Positions 33,746 to 45,403 of a DNA stretch of 64,000 nt are shown here, in pieces; the stretch's first letter is position 1; every line of letters starts with the position of its first letter. The notes under the pieces were generated by a model. It was given only the letters and a program-made list of their open reading frames with translations. It searched no databases and was not told the DNA's origin. Where the stretch lies: assembly GCA_947044405.1 (NCBI GenBank), contig CAMRHE010000021.1, forward strand, positions 8,478,501 through 8,542,500. The letters are read 5' to 3'. This DNA is from Leptodactylus fallax. Its lineage: Eukaryota; Chordata; Amphibia; Anura; Leptodactylidae. The position numbers were made by a program, and so were the translations under genes.

Positions 33746-34653
33746 AATGGTCCCTCAGTCTGGTTCAGTAGGATACACAATCATGGATGACGCTGATTAT
33801 GAATTGAATTACTGAATTACTGAAATGAATGAACATTTCAAAAATTCTAATTTATTGACATGCACCTGTATATGGCACGCACTTATTAGGTGCGACCAAT
33901 ATAAAATGCACATCATGGGAAAAATCACACCCAAATTCAGCTGCAAACGCAATGATAAATCAGCTGCAGTGTGTCCCCTACTAAAAAGCAATCTCAATTG
34001 AATGTTCCACTGACTGGTGAAGAGCTTCTTTGTATAATTGAAGGAAACATGAATTCTCATGTTTACTATAAATCCTTGAAGGATATTCAATCATTAGTCA
34101 GCTGAAGCTCAAGCACAATTAGAGCATATAGCAAAACTTGTAGATGAAGCAAATGAAGTTTTGGAGTTTTTTTAATTCTAATGTCTAAATTTTAATGGCC
34201 TATCCTCTAGCTACAGAATGAAGTAAAAACTAAAAATAAAATTATATGAAATATCATATGATTTATTACATCACTACACAAAAAGTGATATGGGATACAC
34301 ATAATGCTGATTATAAATTACGTAAAAATTAGCATAAAACTGTTCCAGTATATAACTGTACCAGTATAGAGACAGGTCTAAGACAGTAATTTTACGAAAA
34401 ATAGATTTGTGATGACTTTTAAAACAGTTTAGGAAACACAAATACAATATGCATGAACAACAGCAACATTCCACACTACAGGGCATGCAAAAGATCAGTG
34501 AATACATTTAGCCAATGACACATGGACTGTCCTGTATAAACTGGCACAAATAGATATATACTGTAGCACAAGAACTGAACTTATGCATGCTATTGTCTGT
34601 TTCTATAGTATTAATGTTTCTATTATACATTTTTCTCTGACAGTATTAGGATA

Positions 34654-34870
34654 TTAAGCCAAGAACTGTACTGGGTTATAATATGTAATGGTTTCTGCAA
34701 TAGCTTGTTTTATTGACACAAAGGCTGTTTGCCATGTTCTAAACCATTCCCAGAGTGCATTCATGTGAGTTAATTGTCTTGGTGGATCACATACATCATA
34801 TAAATGACTACAGAATTTTGAAAGGTAATTAACCACTCTTAAGAAGCTCTGAACAGAACAAACATCCCAT
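34654..34870 (-). pseudogene. Ty3/Gypsy Pol fragment (end of RT into RNase H)
   Basis: Minus-strand CSVQSFLRVVNYLSKFCSHL, then DVCDPPRQLTHMNALWEWF and FVSIKQAIAETITYYNP, follows the well-known Gypsy thumb/connection block (FLG-x-NYL-x-KF, then L-x-W, then F-x-x-IK). Only about 70 residues remain, with no LTRs nearby. It is a relic. Confidence 0.75.
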
Positions 34871-34986
34871 GGTCCACATTAAAGTCATCACAAAAAATGG
34901 TAGAATTATAGCAAGGCATTTATTTCTCCTAGATTTATATTGCCGTTAGTGAGTTGAAGGTTTTGCTTATAGATGTCTTTATACCA

Positions 34987-34987
<1 letters not shown>

Positions 34988-35018
<31 letters not shown>
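34988..35018. repeat. (ATT)n microsatellite
   Basis: About ten ATT units. Confidence 0.95.
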
Positions 35019-35196
35019 TACTACGAAGAAATAGTTAAGTAGATAGACCATTATAAATACAATAAGATTATGTTCAAAACAATAGATTGCTGCTATTTTT
35101 TCCTAGATAGATAGAAAGAAAGAAATATAAGATGATATGGGCCAATAAACTTTTATCTGGATCTTCACTGAAGCGCTACAACGTCTTTTTGTATAT

Positions 35197-35197
35197 A

Positions 35198-35242
<45 letters not shown>
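35197..35242. repeat. (TC)n microsatellite
   Basis: About 20 TC units with one TTT interruption, directly upstream of the Tc1-like element that starts near 35243. Confidence 0.95.
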
Positions 35243-35244
<2 letters not shown>

Positions 35245-36431
35245 CTATATAATGAAGGAAATAAGTATTTGATCCCTTGCTGTTTTTGTAAGTTTGCCCA
35301 CTGACAAAGACATGAACAGTCTATAATTTTAAGGGTAGGTTACTTTTAACAGTGAGAGATAGAGTATCAAAAATAAAATCCAGAAAATCACATTGTATAC
35401 ATTTTATAAATTTATTTCCATTTTGCAGAGAGAAATAAGTGTTTGATCCCCTACCAACCATTAAGCGTTCTGGCACCTACAGACCAGTTAAATGGTCCTA
35501 ATCAACTTGTTACCTGCATTAAAGACAGCTCTCTTTAATTGTCATCTGTATAAAAGACTCCTGTCCACAGACTCAATGAATAAGTCAGACTCTAACCTCT
35601 ACAACATGGGTAAGACCAAAGAGCTTTCTAAGGATGTCAGTGACAAGATCATAGAAATGCACAAGGCTGGAATGGGCTACAAAACCATAAGTAAGACGCT
35701 GGGTGAGAAGGAGACAACTGTTGGTGCAATAATAAGAAAATGGAAGAAATACAAAATGACTGTCAATCGACATCGATCTGGGGCTCCATGCAAAATCTCA
35801 CCTCATGGGGTATCCTTGATCATGAGGAAGGTGAGAGATCAGCCTAAAACTACATGGGGGAAACTTGTTAATGATCTCAAGGCAGCTGGGACCACAGTCA
35901 CCAAGAAAACCATTAGTAACACATTACGACGTAATGGATTAAAATCCTGCAGTGCCCGCAAGATCCCCCTGCGCAAGAAGGCCCATGTGCAGGCCCATCT
36001 GAAGTTTGCCAATGAACACCTGGATGATTCTGCGAGTGAATGGGAGAAGGTGCTGTGGTCAGATGAGACAAAAATTGAGCTCTTTGGCATTAACTCAACT
36101 CACCGTGTTTGGAGGAAGAGAAATGCTGCCTATGACCCAAAGAACACCATCCCCACTGTCAAGCATGGAGGTGGAAACATTATGTTTTGTGGGTGTTTCT
36201 CTGCTAATGGCACACGACTACGTCACCGCATCAATGGGAGAATGGATGGAGCCATGTACCGTAAAATCCTGAGTGAGAACCTCCTTCCCTTCGCCAGGAC
36301 ATTAAAAATGGGTCGTGGCTGGGTCTTCCAGCAGGACAATGACCCAAAACATACAGCCAAGGCAACAAAGTGGCTCAAAAAGAAGCACATTAAGGTCATG
36401 GAGTGGCCTAGCCAGTCTCCAGACCTTAATC
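35243..36431 (+). mobile_element. Tc1-like transposon lacking its 3' end
   Basis: The left inverted repeat includes GGAAATAAGTATTTGATCCC (35255-35274) and its inner direct repeat GAAATAAGTGTTTGATCCCC (35431-35450), the IR/DR layout. The transposase frame starts at 35606. The element is cut at 36431, where CAGTGTCAGACTGGG of a hAT-like element begins. No matching right end was found downstream in the window. Confidence 0.85.
35606..36431 (+). pseudogene. Tc1-like transposase, open but missing the catalytic Glu
   Basis: From [19 protein letters not shown] the frame runs about 275 residues without a stop. Two helix-turn-helix domains are seen ([20 protein letters not shown] at about residues 27-46; [19 protein letters not shown] at about 97-115), with the GRPRK-like hook degraded to HRSGAPCK. 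The DDE domain has [12 protein letters not shown] (first Asp, about residue 150) and [11 protein letters not shown] (second Asp). The frame reaches [10 protein letters not shown] and then enters foreign sequence (VSDWDV, stop at 36454), so the third acidic residue and the C-terminus are lost. The start is the Met that begins the family's usual N-terminus. Confidence 0.9.
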
Positions 36432-36776
36432 CAGTGTCAGACTGGGATGTCTAGGGCCCACCAGTGGAATTGCTTCTAGGAGCCCACCATCAGGACCCCT
36501 GCAGATCAGCGGTACCGACACAGGACGGCTAAAGGTAATAACATGTTGGGAGCCATGCTGCTCACCCCCCATACGATGTGCACCACTGCACTACCTAAAC
36601 CCACTGCTACATCCTGTATGGCAAGTGAACAGCGTGGCTCCTAGAATTGTTACATGTAGGCACACTGTCCTGGAAAAGCTGATCTGCAGAGGTCCTGGCT
36701 GTTGTATCATCGCAGATGTAATATTGCTGGCCTATCCTAAGGACAGGCCATCAATATTAGAAAGATAGATAAATTC

Positions 36777-37118
36777 TTTGAAGAGGTTGTCCAGGAATTT
36801 GCGCAGCCCATGTCCCTTGCGGGAGGTGTAAAATAAAAAATAAATAAATAAAAAAGCGCTCCGTTGTCCACTGCTAGGTTCCATTCAGTCTCGTGCCATC
36901 GACTCCTTGCTGGGAGTCCTGCACTTCATGTGACTGTGAAGACCAATTAGGTACAGGATTTCTAGGAATGAGGCACCGCCATGAGACCGAACAGACACAG
37001 GCAGGGGACAATGGGGTGCTGGGGACAGGTGAGTATGCTTTATTTGAAATTTTTTAGTTTTACACCTCCCTGGTAGCCGCCACAGTGGTCGCTCCAGTTT
37101 ATGGACAACCTCTTTTAA
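36777..37118. mobile_element. Miniature TTAA-type element, nested
   Basis: Inverted ends TTGAAGAGGTTGTCCAGG and TATGGACAACCTCTTTTAA. TTAA is present on the right and decayed to TTGA on the left. No coding capacity. Confidence 0.6.
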
Positions 37119-37291
37119 GGGGTTGTCATGGCCAAATTTTTTTATGGCCGCTTCACTGGTCCCCCCATACGGTGGCCTCTTCACTGGTCCCCCATACTGT
37201 ATGGGGAACAGTGATGGAGCCATTATAATGTGTGGGAGCAGTGATGGGGGCTAACATCCTGTGGGGGGGACATTAAACTGTGTGGGGCATA

Positions 37292-37710
37292 TTAAAGGGG
37301 TTGTCCAGGGTTAATCTTTTTTATTGCCTATGCTCAGGATAGGCCATAAATACCTGATCAGTAGGGGTCTGACATACGGCCCCATCAGCTGTTCGGAGCC
37401 ACTTCCAGCGCCCGTTCTGTACACAACATAGTGCCGGAAGCAAAAAGCTCCATCCGCTGTTTAGTCACCCGGCGCCTTCACTGCAGCTCAGCTCCTACTG
37501 ACTTCAATAAGTGCTGAGATGCAGTGAAGGTGCCCAGCTAATATACAGTGGACAGAGCTTTCTGCTTCTGGCCCTGTATTGTGTACAGGATGGACACCAG
37601 AAGTGGCTTTGTATAGCTGATCGGTCCGGGGTCAGCCCCCTACAGATCAGGTATCTATGGCCTATCCTGAGAATAAACCATAACAAATTATTCCTGGACA
37701 ACCCCTTTAA
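37292..37710. mobile_element. Miniature TTAA-type element, nested
   Basis: TTAAAGGGGTTGTCCAGG (37292-37309) and CCTGGACAACCCCTTTAA (37693-37710) are perfect inverted ends including TTAA. The interior has AGGATAGGCCATAAATACCT and its inverse AGGTATCTATGGCCTATCCT, so the subterminal region is also palindromic. Confidence 0.85.
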
Positions 37711-37733
37711 TATACCCCCTAATGCGCCACACT

Positions 37734-38169
37734 TTAAAGAGGTTGTCCAGTATAATTTTTGTCTTTTTTCTAATTAGTCTGGAGGAGGTTAAACCCTCCC
37801 CCACAAAAAAACAAACAAACAATAACATACTAAACATACTCACCTGACTCAGGTGCTCCGATGTCAGCAGGTCCCAGCACGGTCCAGTCCTGCTGCTCCG
37901 CTGTGTTCTTCTGCCGGAAGTCCTCACTGGCTGTGATGTCCCAGGTCCCTTCCTTTAGGCTGCTGATTGGCCTCAGGGGTCATGTGAGGTCACAGGTAGT
38001 CACGTGCAGGGGGAACTTGCGCTGGAAGAAAACAGAGCTGCAGGCCGAACCGCGCTGGGAGACACTGGGGACAGGAGAGAAGGTTTTTTTTTTGTTTGTT
38101 TTTTTCACCTGCCCCAGTGTAATAAAAAAAAAAAAAAAAAAACCCTGTTACCCTGCACAACCCCTTTAA
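37734..38169. mobile_element. Miniature TTAA-type element, nested
   Basis: TTAAAGAGGTTGTCCAG at 37734 and CTGCACAACCCCTTTAA at 38153-38169 are inverted ends with TTAA on both sides. An A run lies at 38124-38142. Only 23 bp separate it from the preceding element. Confidence 0.75.
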
Positions 38170-38884
38170 TGTCCCCTAGGCTTTTGGCCTCCATCACTGT
38201 CCCCCCCCCCCATGACCCCATCAATGTTCCCCATACAGTATAGGGGACCAGTTAAGAGGCCACTGTATGAGAGGGGCAATAGTGAAGGGACCACTGTATG
38301 GGGGAGATATTGAAGGGGCCTCTGTATGCCCATACAGTGGCCCCTTCACTGGTCTCCCCTATAGCAGTATTGGAGTTTCTGTGACTTAGGAATTGTTATG
38401 CTGGAGCCCTAGAGCAGGCACCAACATAACAATACAGTGAGAAATTAGTTGGGGTGGGAGGGGGGGATTACAACTCTCAACAGACCCAGAGCATCTGGAG
38501 CTGCTGGGGGTTGTAGTTATCAGAGTGGTCAGTGAAGTTGAAAGATTTGGGGGCAAAATAGGGGGAAAAATTGTTTTTTTGTTTGCGTGGTTAAGTTGTA
38601 CTTACCTTTCACACTGCTGGTCTGGGCTCCTATGCATAAACCCGTCGCAACGCACAGCGTCAATACATTAGTGACGCTTGCAGCAACAAGCTGCAACTGG
38701 ATTGGTTCCAACGACTGCCCATCAGGATCCCCCTACCCCCTCCCTAGAGTGAATTCTTGATAGTGACGGTTACAGGTGCTGCAGTGATATCTCAGATACT
38801 TGAAATAGATACAGCTTTAGTACCCACAACTGCAGTTATCAAGAACACAGTGAATGAGCAGCACCAGGCATGTAAACAATACTG

Positions 38885-39195
38885 GGATAGTATAATATGC
38901 TCCACAGTGGCCCACACACAGCATTATATGCTCCGTAGTGGCCCCCCCCCACAGTAATATATGCCCACAGTGGCCCCCAAACAGTATTATATGCTCACAG
39001 TGGCCCCCAAACAGTATTATATGCTCACAGTAGCCCCCACACAGTATTATATGCCCACAGTGGCCCCCACACAGTATTATATGCCCACAGTGGCCCCCAC
39101 ACAGTATTATATGCTCACAGTGGCCCCCACACAGTATTATATGCCCACAGTGGCCCTCACACAGTATTATATGCCCACAGTGGCCCCCACACACT
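38885..39195. repeat. 30-bp minisatellite, about 10 units
   Basis: The unit GCCCACAGTGGCCCCCACAC followed by AGTATTATAT is repeated about ten times at 30-bp spacing with few differences. Because 30 is divisible by three, long open frames exist on both strands (GHCGHIILCG-type repeat on the minus strand). They are artefacts. The inverse unit (ATACTGTGTGGGGGCCACTG) is also found inside the hAT elements at 6490-7802 and 22628-23197. Confidence 0.92.
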
Positions 39196-39735
39196 ATGTT
39201 TTTTCTTAAAGGGCCTTGAGCGGTAGGAGTCAGAGAATTCCTGTTCAGGAGAGTGAATCAACCTCTTCCCATATTCAAAGATTCTCCCCTCCTTGACATC
39301 TTGAGAATCCCTTAGATACTGGAAATGTTTATGGTCCATTTAGTGTGCTGTATATTTAGTAGCCATTTACCACCTATTGTATACTGTCTGAGCTACATAC
39401 ATATAGCTTCCAGGTGCCTTACATCTACTCAGCCTTCCTACACATTTCTGCACACTAGTTTCAACGTGCATCCATTTTCACGGACCCCATACATTTTGGA
39501 ATCCATGGAAACGTCCAAAAACAGGACCTCTATTTTAGAATGGTCATGTGAATAGCCCCCATTCACTGACTGTGAAATTAATGCTGCTGTGTGACGTGCC
39601 AGTTTTCACTGTCATGTAAACCTAGCCTAACTCATTAGGTGAGCACACATTGTGTATTGTTTCTGCTCACTGACAGCATGTATGTGCAACATCTAATACA
39701 AGCAGTTTTCACACAATTCACTGTCCACGATTTAA
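39196..39735. other. No recognisable gene
   Basis: No motif recognised; no open frame with family features. Confidence 0.4.
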
Positions 39736-39739
39736 TTAT

Positions 39740-40600
39740 TTACCAGGCCTACAGGTTGACAAATAGCATCTTGGAAATGCCATCAAACACTTCTAAAGGA
39801 TGCACTTTATCACATTTATATCCTATATGATGACGGAGCCACTAGCCAAAACAATTTAGTCCAAAAACTAATTCCAGGGCATCAATATAAATATGTTCGC
39901 AGGTGATGTAATATTGGCACAACGTTAAACTTTCCTACCTGACCTCATTTAGGAATCACAATTGCTTACGGCTAACTATCCTTAATAATGGAGTCCTAAT
40001 TCTAATTCCATATCTATTCCTTTTTACCCCAAGCATTAACAAATTGTTGGACACTTAATGCCTGACAATATTACCTAATATTTAGAAGGAATTAAACAGG
40101 CTATCTTCATGTGAGAATAGCTGGATGGGCAAGATAGTACTACAGTACATGAAATGCTAATCTGAAGTATATATAGTACCTTAGAATTCTCATTATCCCT
40201 ATTACTTATTTTATCTTTATCTTCTTCCACAGATAAATGAATTATTTTATATTGCTAAATTTCAATCCACACTTTGCTTTTCAATTATGGTCAAACACTT
40301 GGCCCAAGAAGGTATGGGCACCTCAAAATTACAACACTACGACATAGTTTTTATTTTAGGCTAGATGAAACATTGGTGGTCTACCTACAATAATAAACTG
40401 TGGCCTTTTTTGGGGAAACATACCTGTCAAAAGCGTTAGACAGGTTTTTCTCTTGCATTCAACGCCTTCCTGTACATTGAAAAGCCCATTCTCACCTCAA
40501 ACTAAAATAGTTATCCTATGCTCCCCATCACCCCAACCCACCATTTCCTATCCACATTCAATGATATAAGCTCATTTGGTTTTGATACACATTAGGGTAT
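39740..40600 (+). pseudogene. Old L1-type ORF2 remnant (RT palm region)
   Basis: The plus strand yields, with stops and frameshifts, NTSKGCTLSHLYPI (compare R-QGCPLSPLLF), EPLAKTI, and INMFAGDVILA near 39885-39917, which corresponds to the MFADD box with Asp changed to Gly. Downstream to 40600 a few phrases (KPILTSN, FSTFNDISSFGF) fit the later ORF2 region. It is far more decayed than the L1 at 43690. Confidence 0.5.
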
Positions 40601-40660
40601 ACTAGGCAAGTGGGCAGTAACACTATATACCCTAATTTGCTCAAACACTAAAAGGGCTTA

Positions 40661-41448
40661 CAGTGCTGTGAAAAAGTATTTGCCCCTAACAGATTTCTTT
40701 TGTACATTTGTCATGCTTAAATGTCTCAGATGTCTGCCAGACCTGTAGAATCAAGAAATCACTTAAATAGAACCTGTCTGAAAATATCTCAAAAAGCAAC
40801 ACATTATGCCTGGATCTGAAGAAATTCAAGAACAGATGAGGAACAAAGTCACAGACATCTGTCAATCTGGAAAAGGTCACAAAGCCATTTTTAAGGCTTT
40901 GGGACTCCAGTGAAGCACAGTGAGAGGTATTCTCCACAAATAGAGAAGACATAGAACTGGGATAAACCTTCCCAGGAATTGTCGGCCTACCAACATTACT
41001 CCAAGAGTGCATCCAGGAGGTCCCAAAAGGACCCAGAACAACATCTAAAGCACTGCAGGCCTCACTCTTCTCAGTTAAGAGTCCATGCAAGAGTTACAAG
41101 GCGAAAACCACTGCTGACCAAAAAGAACACAAAGGCCTGTCTCAAAATATTTTGTGGACTGACAAACTTTTTCGAAGGCATTACATCTGGCATAAAACTA
41201 ACACAGCATTTGAGAAAAAGAGCATCATACCGACAGTCAAACATGGTGGTGGTAGTGTGATGGCCTAAGACTCCTTTGCTGCTTTAGGACCTGGATGACT
41301 TGCTGTAATTGATGGAACCATGAATTTTGCACTCTACCAGAAAACCCAGAAGGAAAATTTCTGGACCTCAGTTTGTGACCTTAAGCTCAATTGTACTTGG
41401 ATTCTGCAGCAGGATAATGATCCAAAGCACACCAGCAAGTCCACCTCT
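40661..41448 (+). pseudogene. Tc1-like remnant, 3' truncated
   Basis: It begins with the outer repeat ACAGTGCTGTGAAAAAGTAT followed by TTGCCCC. The transposase start (MPGSEEIQEQMRNKVTDICQ) has a helix-turn-helix remnant GHKAIFKALGLQ, then many stops. Blocks CRPTNITPRVHPGG and QTWWWCDGL-like (HGGGSVM in the correct frame) and a [10 protein letters not shown] segment near 41407-41440 follow. It stops before the last catalytic block. Confidence 0.8.
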
Positions 41449-42970
41449 GAATAGCTTTATTGCAGTTGGAAACTGCCAGTGTCTGATGAACCGACTTTTG
41501 CCAATGCAAGACAGTATTATCTTATACTTACTGTATATTAGGTATATCAATAAAATTTAGTAAAAAAATAAACTATTGATTCAAAAACTACTTATTCTGA
41601 ACCATAAGAGATGTATGGTTCATAAAGAATCAACTAAATTTCCCATGATAGCTTTTTAAGTAGTTGTGTTTAGAATTGCTCAGTCTTTCCTCCAGTATGT
41701 TCCATCAGGTCATGCTCTAATGATCCCTTGACAATACTCACATGAAATTGAGTGAGCTAGTAATGATCACATAATTGAAAACACTGGGGGATTCCAGCTT
41801 TGCTATCACTAATTAACATTAGAACTACTTTGCCTATGCTTCCCTTTGAATCATAATTGATTCATGAGTTAAATATTGGCTAAACTGAGTGTATATCACC
41901 AGTTAAAACCTTACAGTTTAATTTTCTACTAGAATGGTCAGAAGTGCAGCAAACATAGATCCCTACAGGCAGTTATATGAGATCAATAAACATTTAGCAG
42001 AATAAACTAGTGTGTTTTACTTACAGTAGTATAATACTCCATACCTCCTACTTTTCTGGATACAGAACATTAAAAATGCTCATTGATTGATTTATTTTAA
42101 ACAGTCCAAAAAATTAGGTCATTAAATAGCTTTTTTTCATGTGTATTTCCTGACAAAGATGTTAAATGCTGCTTGGAATCATTACTCTAGATTTCAGCAG
42201 CATGCTTATGGTTTAACAGAGAGCCTTACAAAGTGTACCCACACAAATGTGACATCCAATTATACCATACTCATATGCCATGTTGCTTGAAGAATATGAT
42301 AGAAATTAACCTAATAAAGTCACCAATTTTCAATTATCAGAACATTTTTGTTATTAGTCAGCTGCTGTCATCTGTCATTGCTGGCTATGTTTTTGTGACT
42401 GTGTTATCAGTCCATGCAAGCTTCATAATTAACTGAAGCCTTAATAAGGAAAACATGTTTATTTTAAGATAGCAAAGTTATCAAGTGTCTGGATCTTTTT
42501 TTTTCCCTAAATTTTATCTTAGCCATGGGGCAGAGTATGTATGTATAAAAGCTATAGTATGAAGTATTGACATGTCCAAAAATATCATTTTATCGGTATG
42601 CAATTTTATCATATATGAAAAAAATGCCATTTCCCCAAGGAACTATTGGTACTACATTTTTATATTATGTAAGAGACTGATAACGTCATAGAGAAAATAA
42701 TTACTTCAAGTTATTATTCTGCTAAAAGTAGTTCTACAAGCTATTAATTTATGGGGTCTTCTTAGTTTCTCTCGCACAGCTTTACCATTTTGGCTTCATT
42801 TTTGTTGAGTAAATAATGAAAAAGTGGAATCTGTGGTGTGTTGTTCTGAGGTTAGATTTTCCTAATTTTAAAGTGTAACTGTCGTTTAATTTTTTTGTTG
42901 CCATTCTGTAGACATGGATTTGCTGAACGTTTTTTAACCAACCTATTGTACTTTCTTTTAGCAGAAAACA
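41449..42970. other. AT-rich DNA, no recognisable gene
   Basis: No coding family, terminal repeat or tandem repeat recognised. Confidence 0.5.
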
Positions 42971-42973
42971 AGT

Positions 42974-43317
42974 TTTAGGCTAAGGCCCCACGTAGTGAAG
43001 CAAAAAAAACACTGAGGAAAAAAGTGGCGGAAATGCATCACATTTTTTCCGCAGTATTTTTCATCGCACTTTTGCAGAGTTTTCCTCTGCAGAGTTTCTG
43101 CCTCTATTATACTTATACAGAAAACGCCAATGTTTCCGAAGGTATAATTGACATGCTGTCATTTTCAAAAATGTAGTTGTTATTGAAAATGCAGCTTTTC
43201 CGCCGTAATTTTTTTTTTCTGCAATGTGTGCATGGGATTAACCAGAATCCCATCTACTTTGCAGATACCGTAAAATGCAATGCTGTGTTTTCACAACGTG
43301 GGGCTTCAGCCCTAAAG
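42974..43317. mobile_element. GGCTAAGGCCCCA-family element, copy 4
   Basis: Inverted ends TTTTAGGCTAAGGCCCCACG and AACGTGGGGCTTCAGCCCTAAA. It contains ACTTATACAGAAAACGCCAA, GAAGGTATAATTGACATGCTG and the TTTTCCTCTGCAGAG half of the hairpin. Confidence 0.75.
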
Positions 43318-43689
43318 TTCTCTAGCATCAAAATAACTAAGCGTTGCTAGGAAGGTCCATCCCTTATTCAACCTGCATTGCCAATATATACACATATAAT
43401 AAATCTCAAAGAGAGAGGGATGTCACTTCAAATTGATGTTTCTCCGGTTTTAATCCACCTAGGAAAATACTTCTGGTGTTATTTGAATGCTGAGAGCCAC
43501 AGCTTTTATAAACTACCAATAATGTAGCACTAAGAGAAAACAAGAAATCACAAGTTAAAAATAAGCCAGGAATGTGATTTTTATATGTTGCTAACATTGT
43601 TTCTGATCTCCCCCACAGTTCATATTGTGTCTACTTGTTGTTATATTTAGTTTCTTATTAAAATACTTACTTCTACTATGAGTTTGCGG

Positions 43690-45398
43690 ATAAATGAGGG
43701 CTTTCCTTTGCTCTTCGCCTCCACCCCCGTAACAATCTCATAAACATCCCTTGATTGCATGATGGAATGAGACACGACGTCCACCATCTATTGGACATTG
43801 CCATGACTTTCTGGACTTACTACCAGGACCTCTACATTATCCATGGTCAATATGCTGACCTTGACCCAGATTCCCTTGGGGACAAAATCAGGGTCTACAT
43901 CACTGAAACGTCTTTCACCACTGTCACCGACTCACATACGGCTCTCCTGAATGAGCCTTTTACTGAAGAGGAAGTCTCTGTGGCCATCCAATTCTCCCCA
44001 TCGCGCAAATACCCTGGCCCGTACAGTTACACAACCCGTTTTTATAAATGCTTTCTGGATCTTCTTTCTCCCACTATGGTATTTAACAGTGTTGACGGCA
44101 CCACACCGTTTGCTAGCCAATCCTTGTCCGCTCTGTTTACAGTCCTCTCGAAACATAGTAAGGATCCAACCTGCTGCGCCAGTTACCGTCCAATCTTCCT
44201 CATTAACGTCGACGTGAAGTTGTTTTCTAAATTATTGGCCAACCAACCGTTCCCTTTGATATCAGGGCTGGTCCACACCATCCAGTTCAGCTTCATCAAG
44301 GGCAAGATGTCTGCAAAACTCTCCTGATGATTTCAGCGGCACGTGCCGTTGGCTCCCCTCTGTGCCTCCTCTCCATCAAGAAAGCATTCGATCGTGTGCA
44401 CTGGGGATTCCTACGTGCTATACTGACACAATGTATATGGTGACACTTCAGCCAGAGTGAAGGCCAACGGGGTCCTTTCTGACTCCATTCTGGTTTGAAA
44501 TGGCACTCACCAAGACTGCCCCATGTCACCCCTTTTCTACACGCTTGTCATGGAACATCTGGCAGTGGCATTACAGCAGTGCCCCAACGTTCATGGTCTC
44601 CAGTTGGGCAGCAGGCAGGTTAAGACAGTGCTTTATGCCAATGACCTCCTTCTCTATGTCACCCAAATGTGCATATCCTTCCTGTTGAAACTACGTGAGT
44701 TTCGACGATTTGGACACCTGAGAAACTTCATGATCAATCTCCCTAAGAGTGAAAAACTTAATATTACTCTACCCCAGTCTGAGGTCGCCCACCTCACCAG
44801 TAACTTCCCGTTTAAATGGCATTCCACCTCCATCAAATATCTGGGGATTCAGATCCCCCCAGACCCTTCCCACCTAAACTACCTCCCACTGTTGGAGACA
44901 ATCTTGTCCAATTTTCGGAAATACAGAACTTTTAATCTCTCTTGGCTTGGCTGCATTAACGCATTAAAAATGGACATCGTCCACCGACTCTTATACGTGT
45001 TTAAGGCACTGCCCACTCACCTCCCACAATACTTTTTTCACTCGTGTCTAGTTGTTGTTTGGACGGTTCTTGTGGGGCTCAGCATGAAATAGGTTACGGT
45101 TTTGGACACTAACATGACATAAAAGCGACAGTGGCGCGGGCTTGCCAGATCCTTGTCTATAATACCAATGTGCGGTCTTATAGCGCCTCTTTGACTGGTG
45201 CTACTGTGGTGCTGATAAGCGGTGGGTCTCGAACAAAGCCAATTTGTTCTCTGCCCATCTTCCCTCTCTGCCCTGGATCCCAGCCCACTATCGCCCCAAA
45301 AATATAAAACATACATTCTTGTCGGCACATTTTTTTTAGATTTGGGATACGACAAGCACTGGAGGACTCGTCACTAGAGTGATGGGCCCTCTCATCAA
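43690..45398 (+). pseudogene. L1-type ORF2, reverse transcriptase part
   Basis: The frame 43755-44327 has NEPFTEEEVSVAIQFSPS, YPGPYSYTTRFYKCF (normally GPDG) and KDPTCCASYRPIFLINVDVK, followed by LFSKLLANQP. After frameshifts it continues SIKKAFDRVHWGF near 44380 and the frame 44523-45092 with CPMSPLFYTLVMEHLA, then VLYANDLLLY and INLPKSEKLNI. The YADD catalytic box reads YAND, so one metal-binding Asp is lost. At 45399-45403 the LTR retrotransposon interrupts it; the reading resumes at 50468. Confidence 0.85.
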
Positions 45399-45403
45399 CA
45401 ACC

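Larger units (their letters stand above)
36432..38880. mobile_element. hAT-like non-autonomous element, right end unresolved, with nested TTAA elements
   Basis: It starts CAGTGTCAGACTGGGATGTC and continues GGGCCCACCAGTGG, typical of a hAT end. The sequence outside the nested elements (37119-37291, 38170-38365) carries repeated GGGCCACTGTATG / CACTGGTCCCCC phrases, including an inverted pair at 38240-38275 and 38327-38362. I could not find the opposite end, so the right limit is arbitrary. No transposase. Confidence 0.45.

Noticed and set aside
38885..39195. CRISPR-like array
   Set aside because: Units follow each other with no unique spacers and the DNA is vertebrate; it is a minisatellite.
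38817..39209. Repeat proteins on both strands (GHCGHIILCG and TVAPTQYYM repeats)
   Set aside because: The 30-bp minisatellite unit is divisible by three, so open frames arise on both strands. There is no start context or family similarity.
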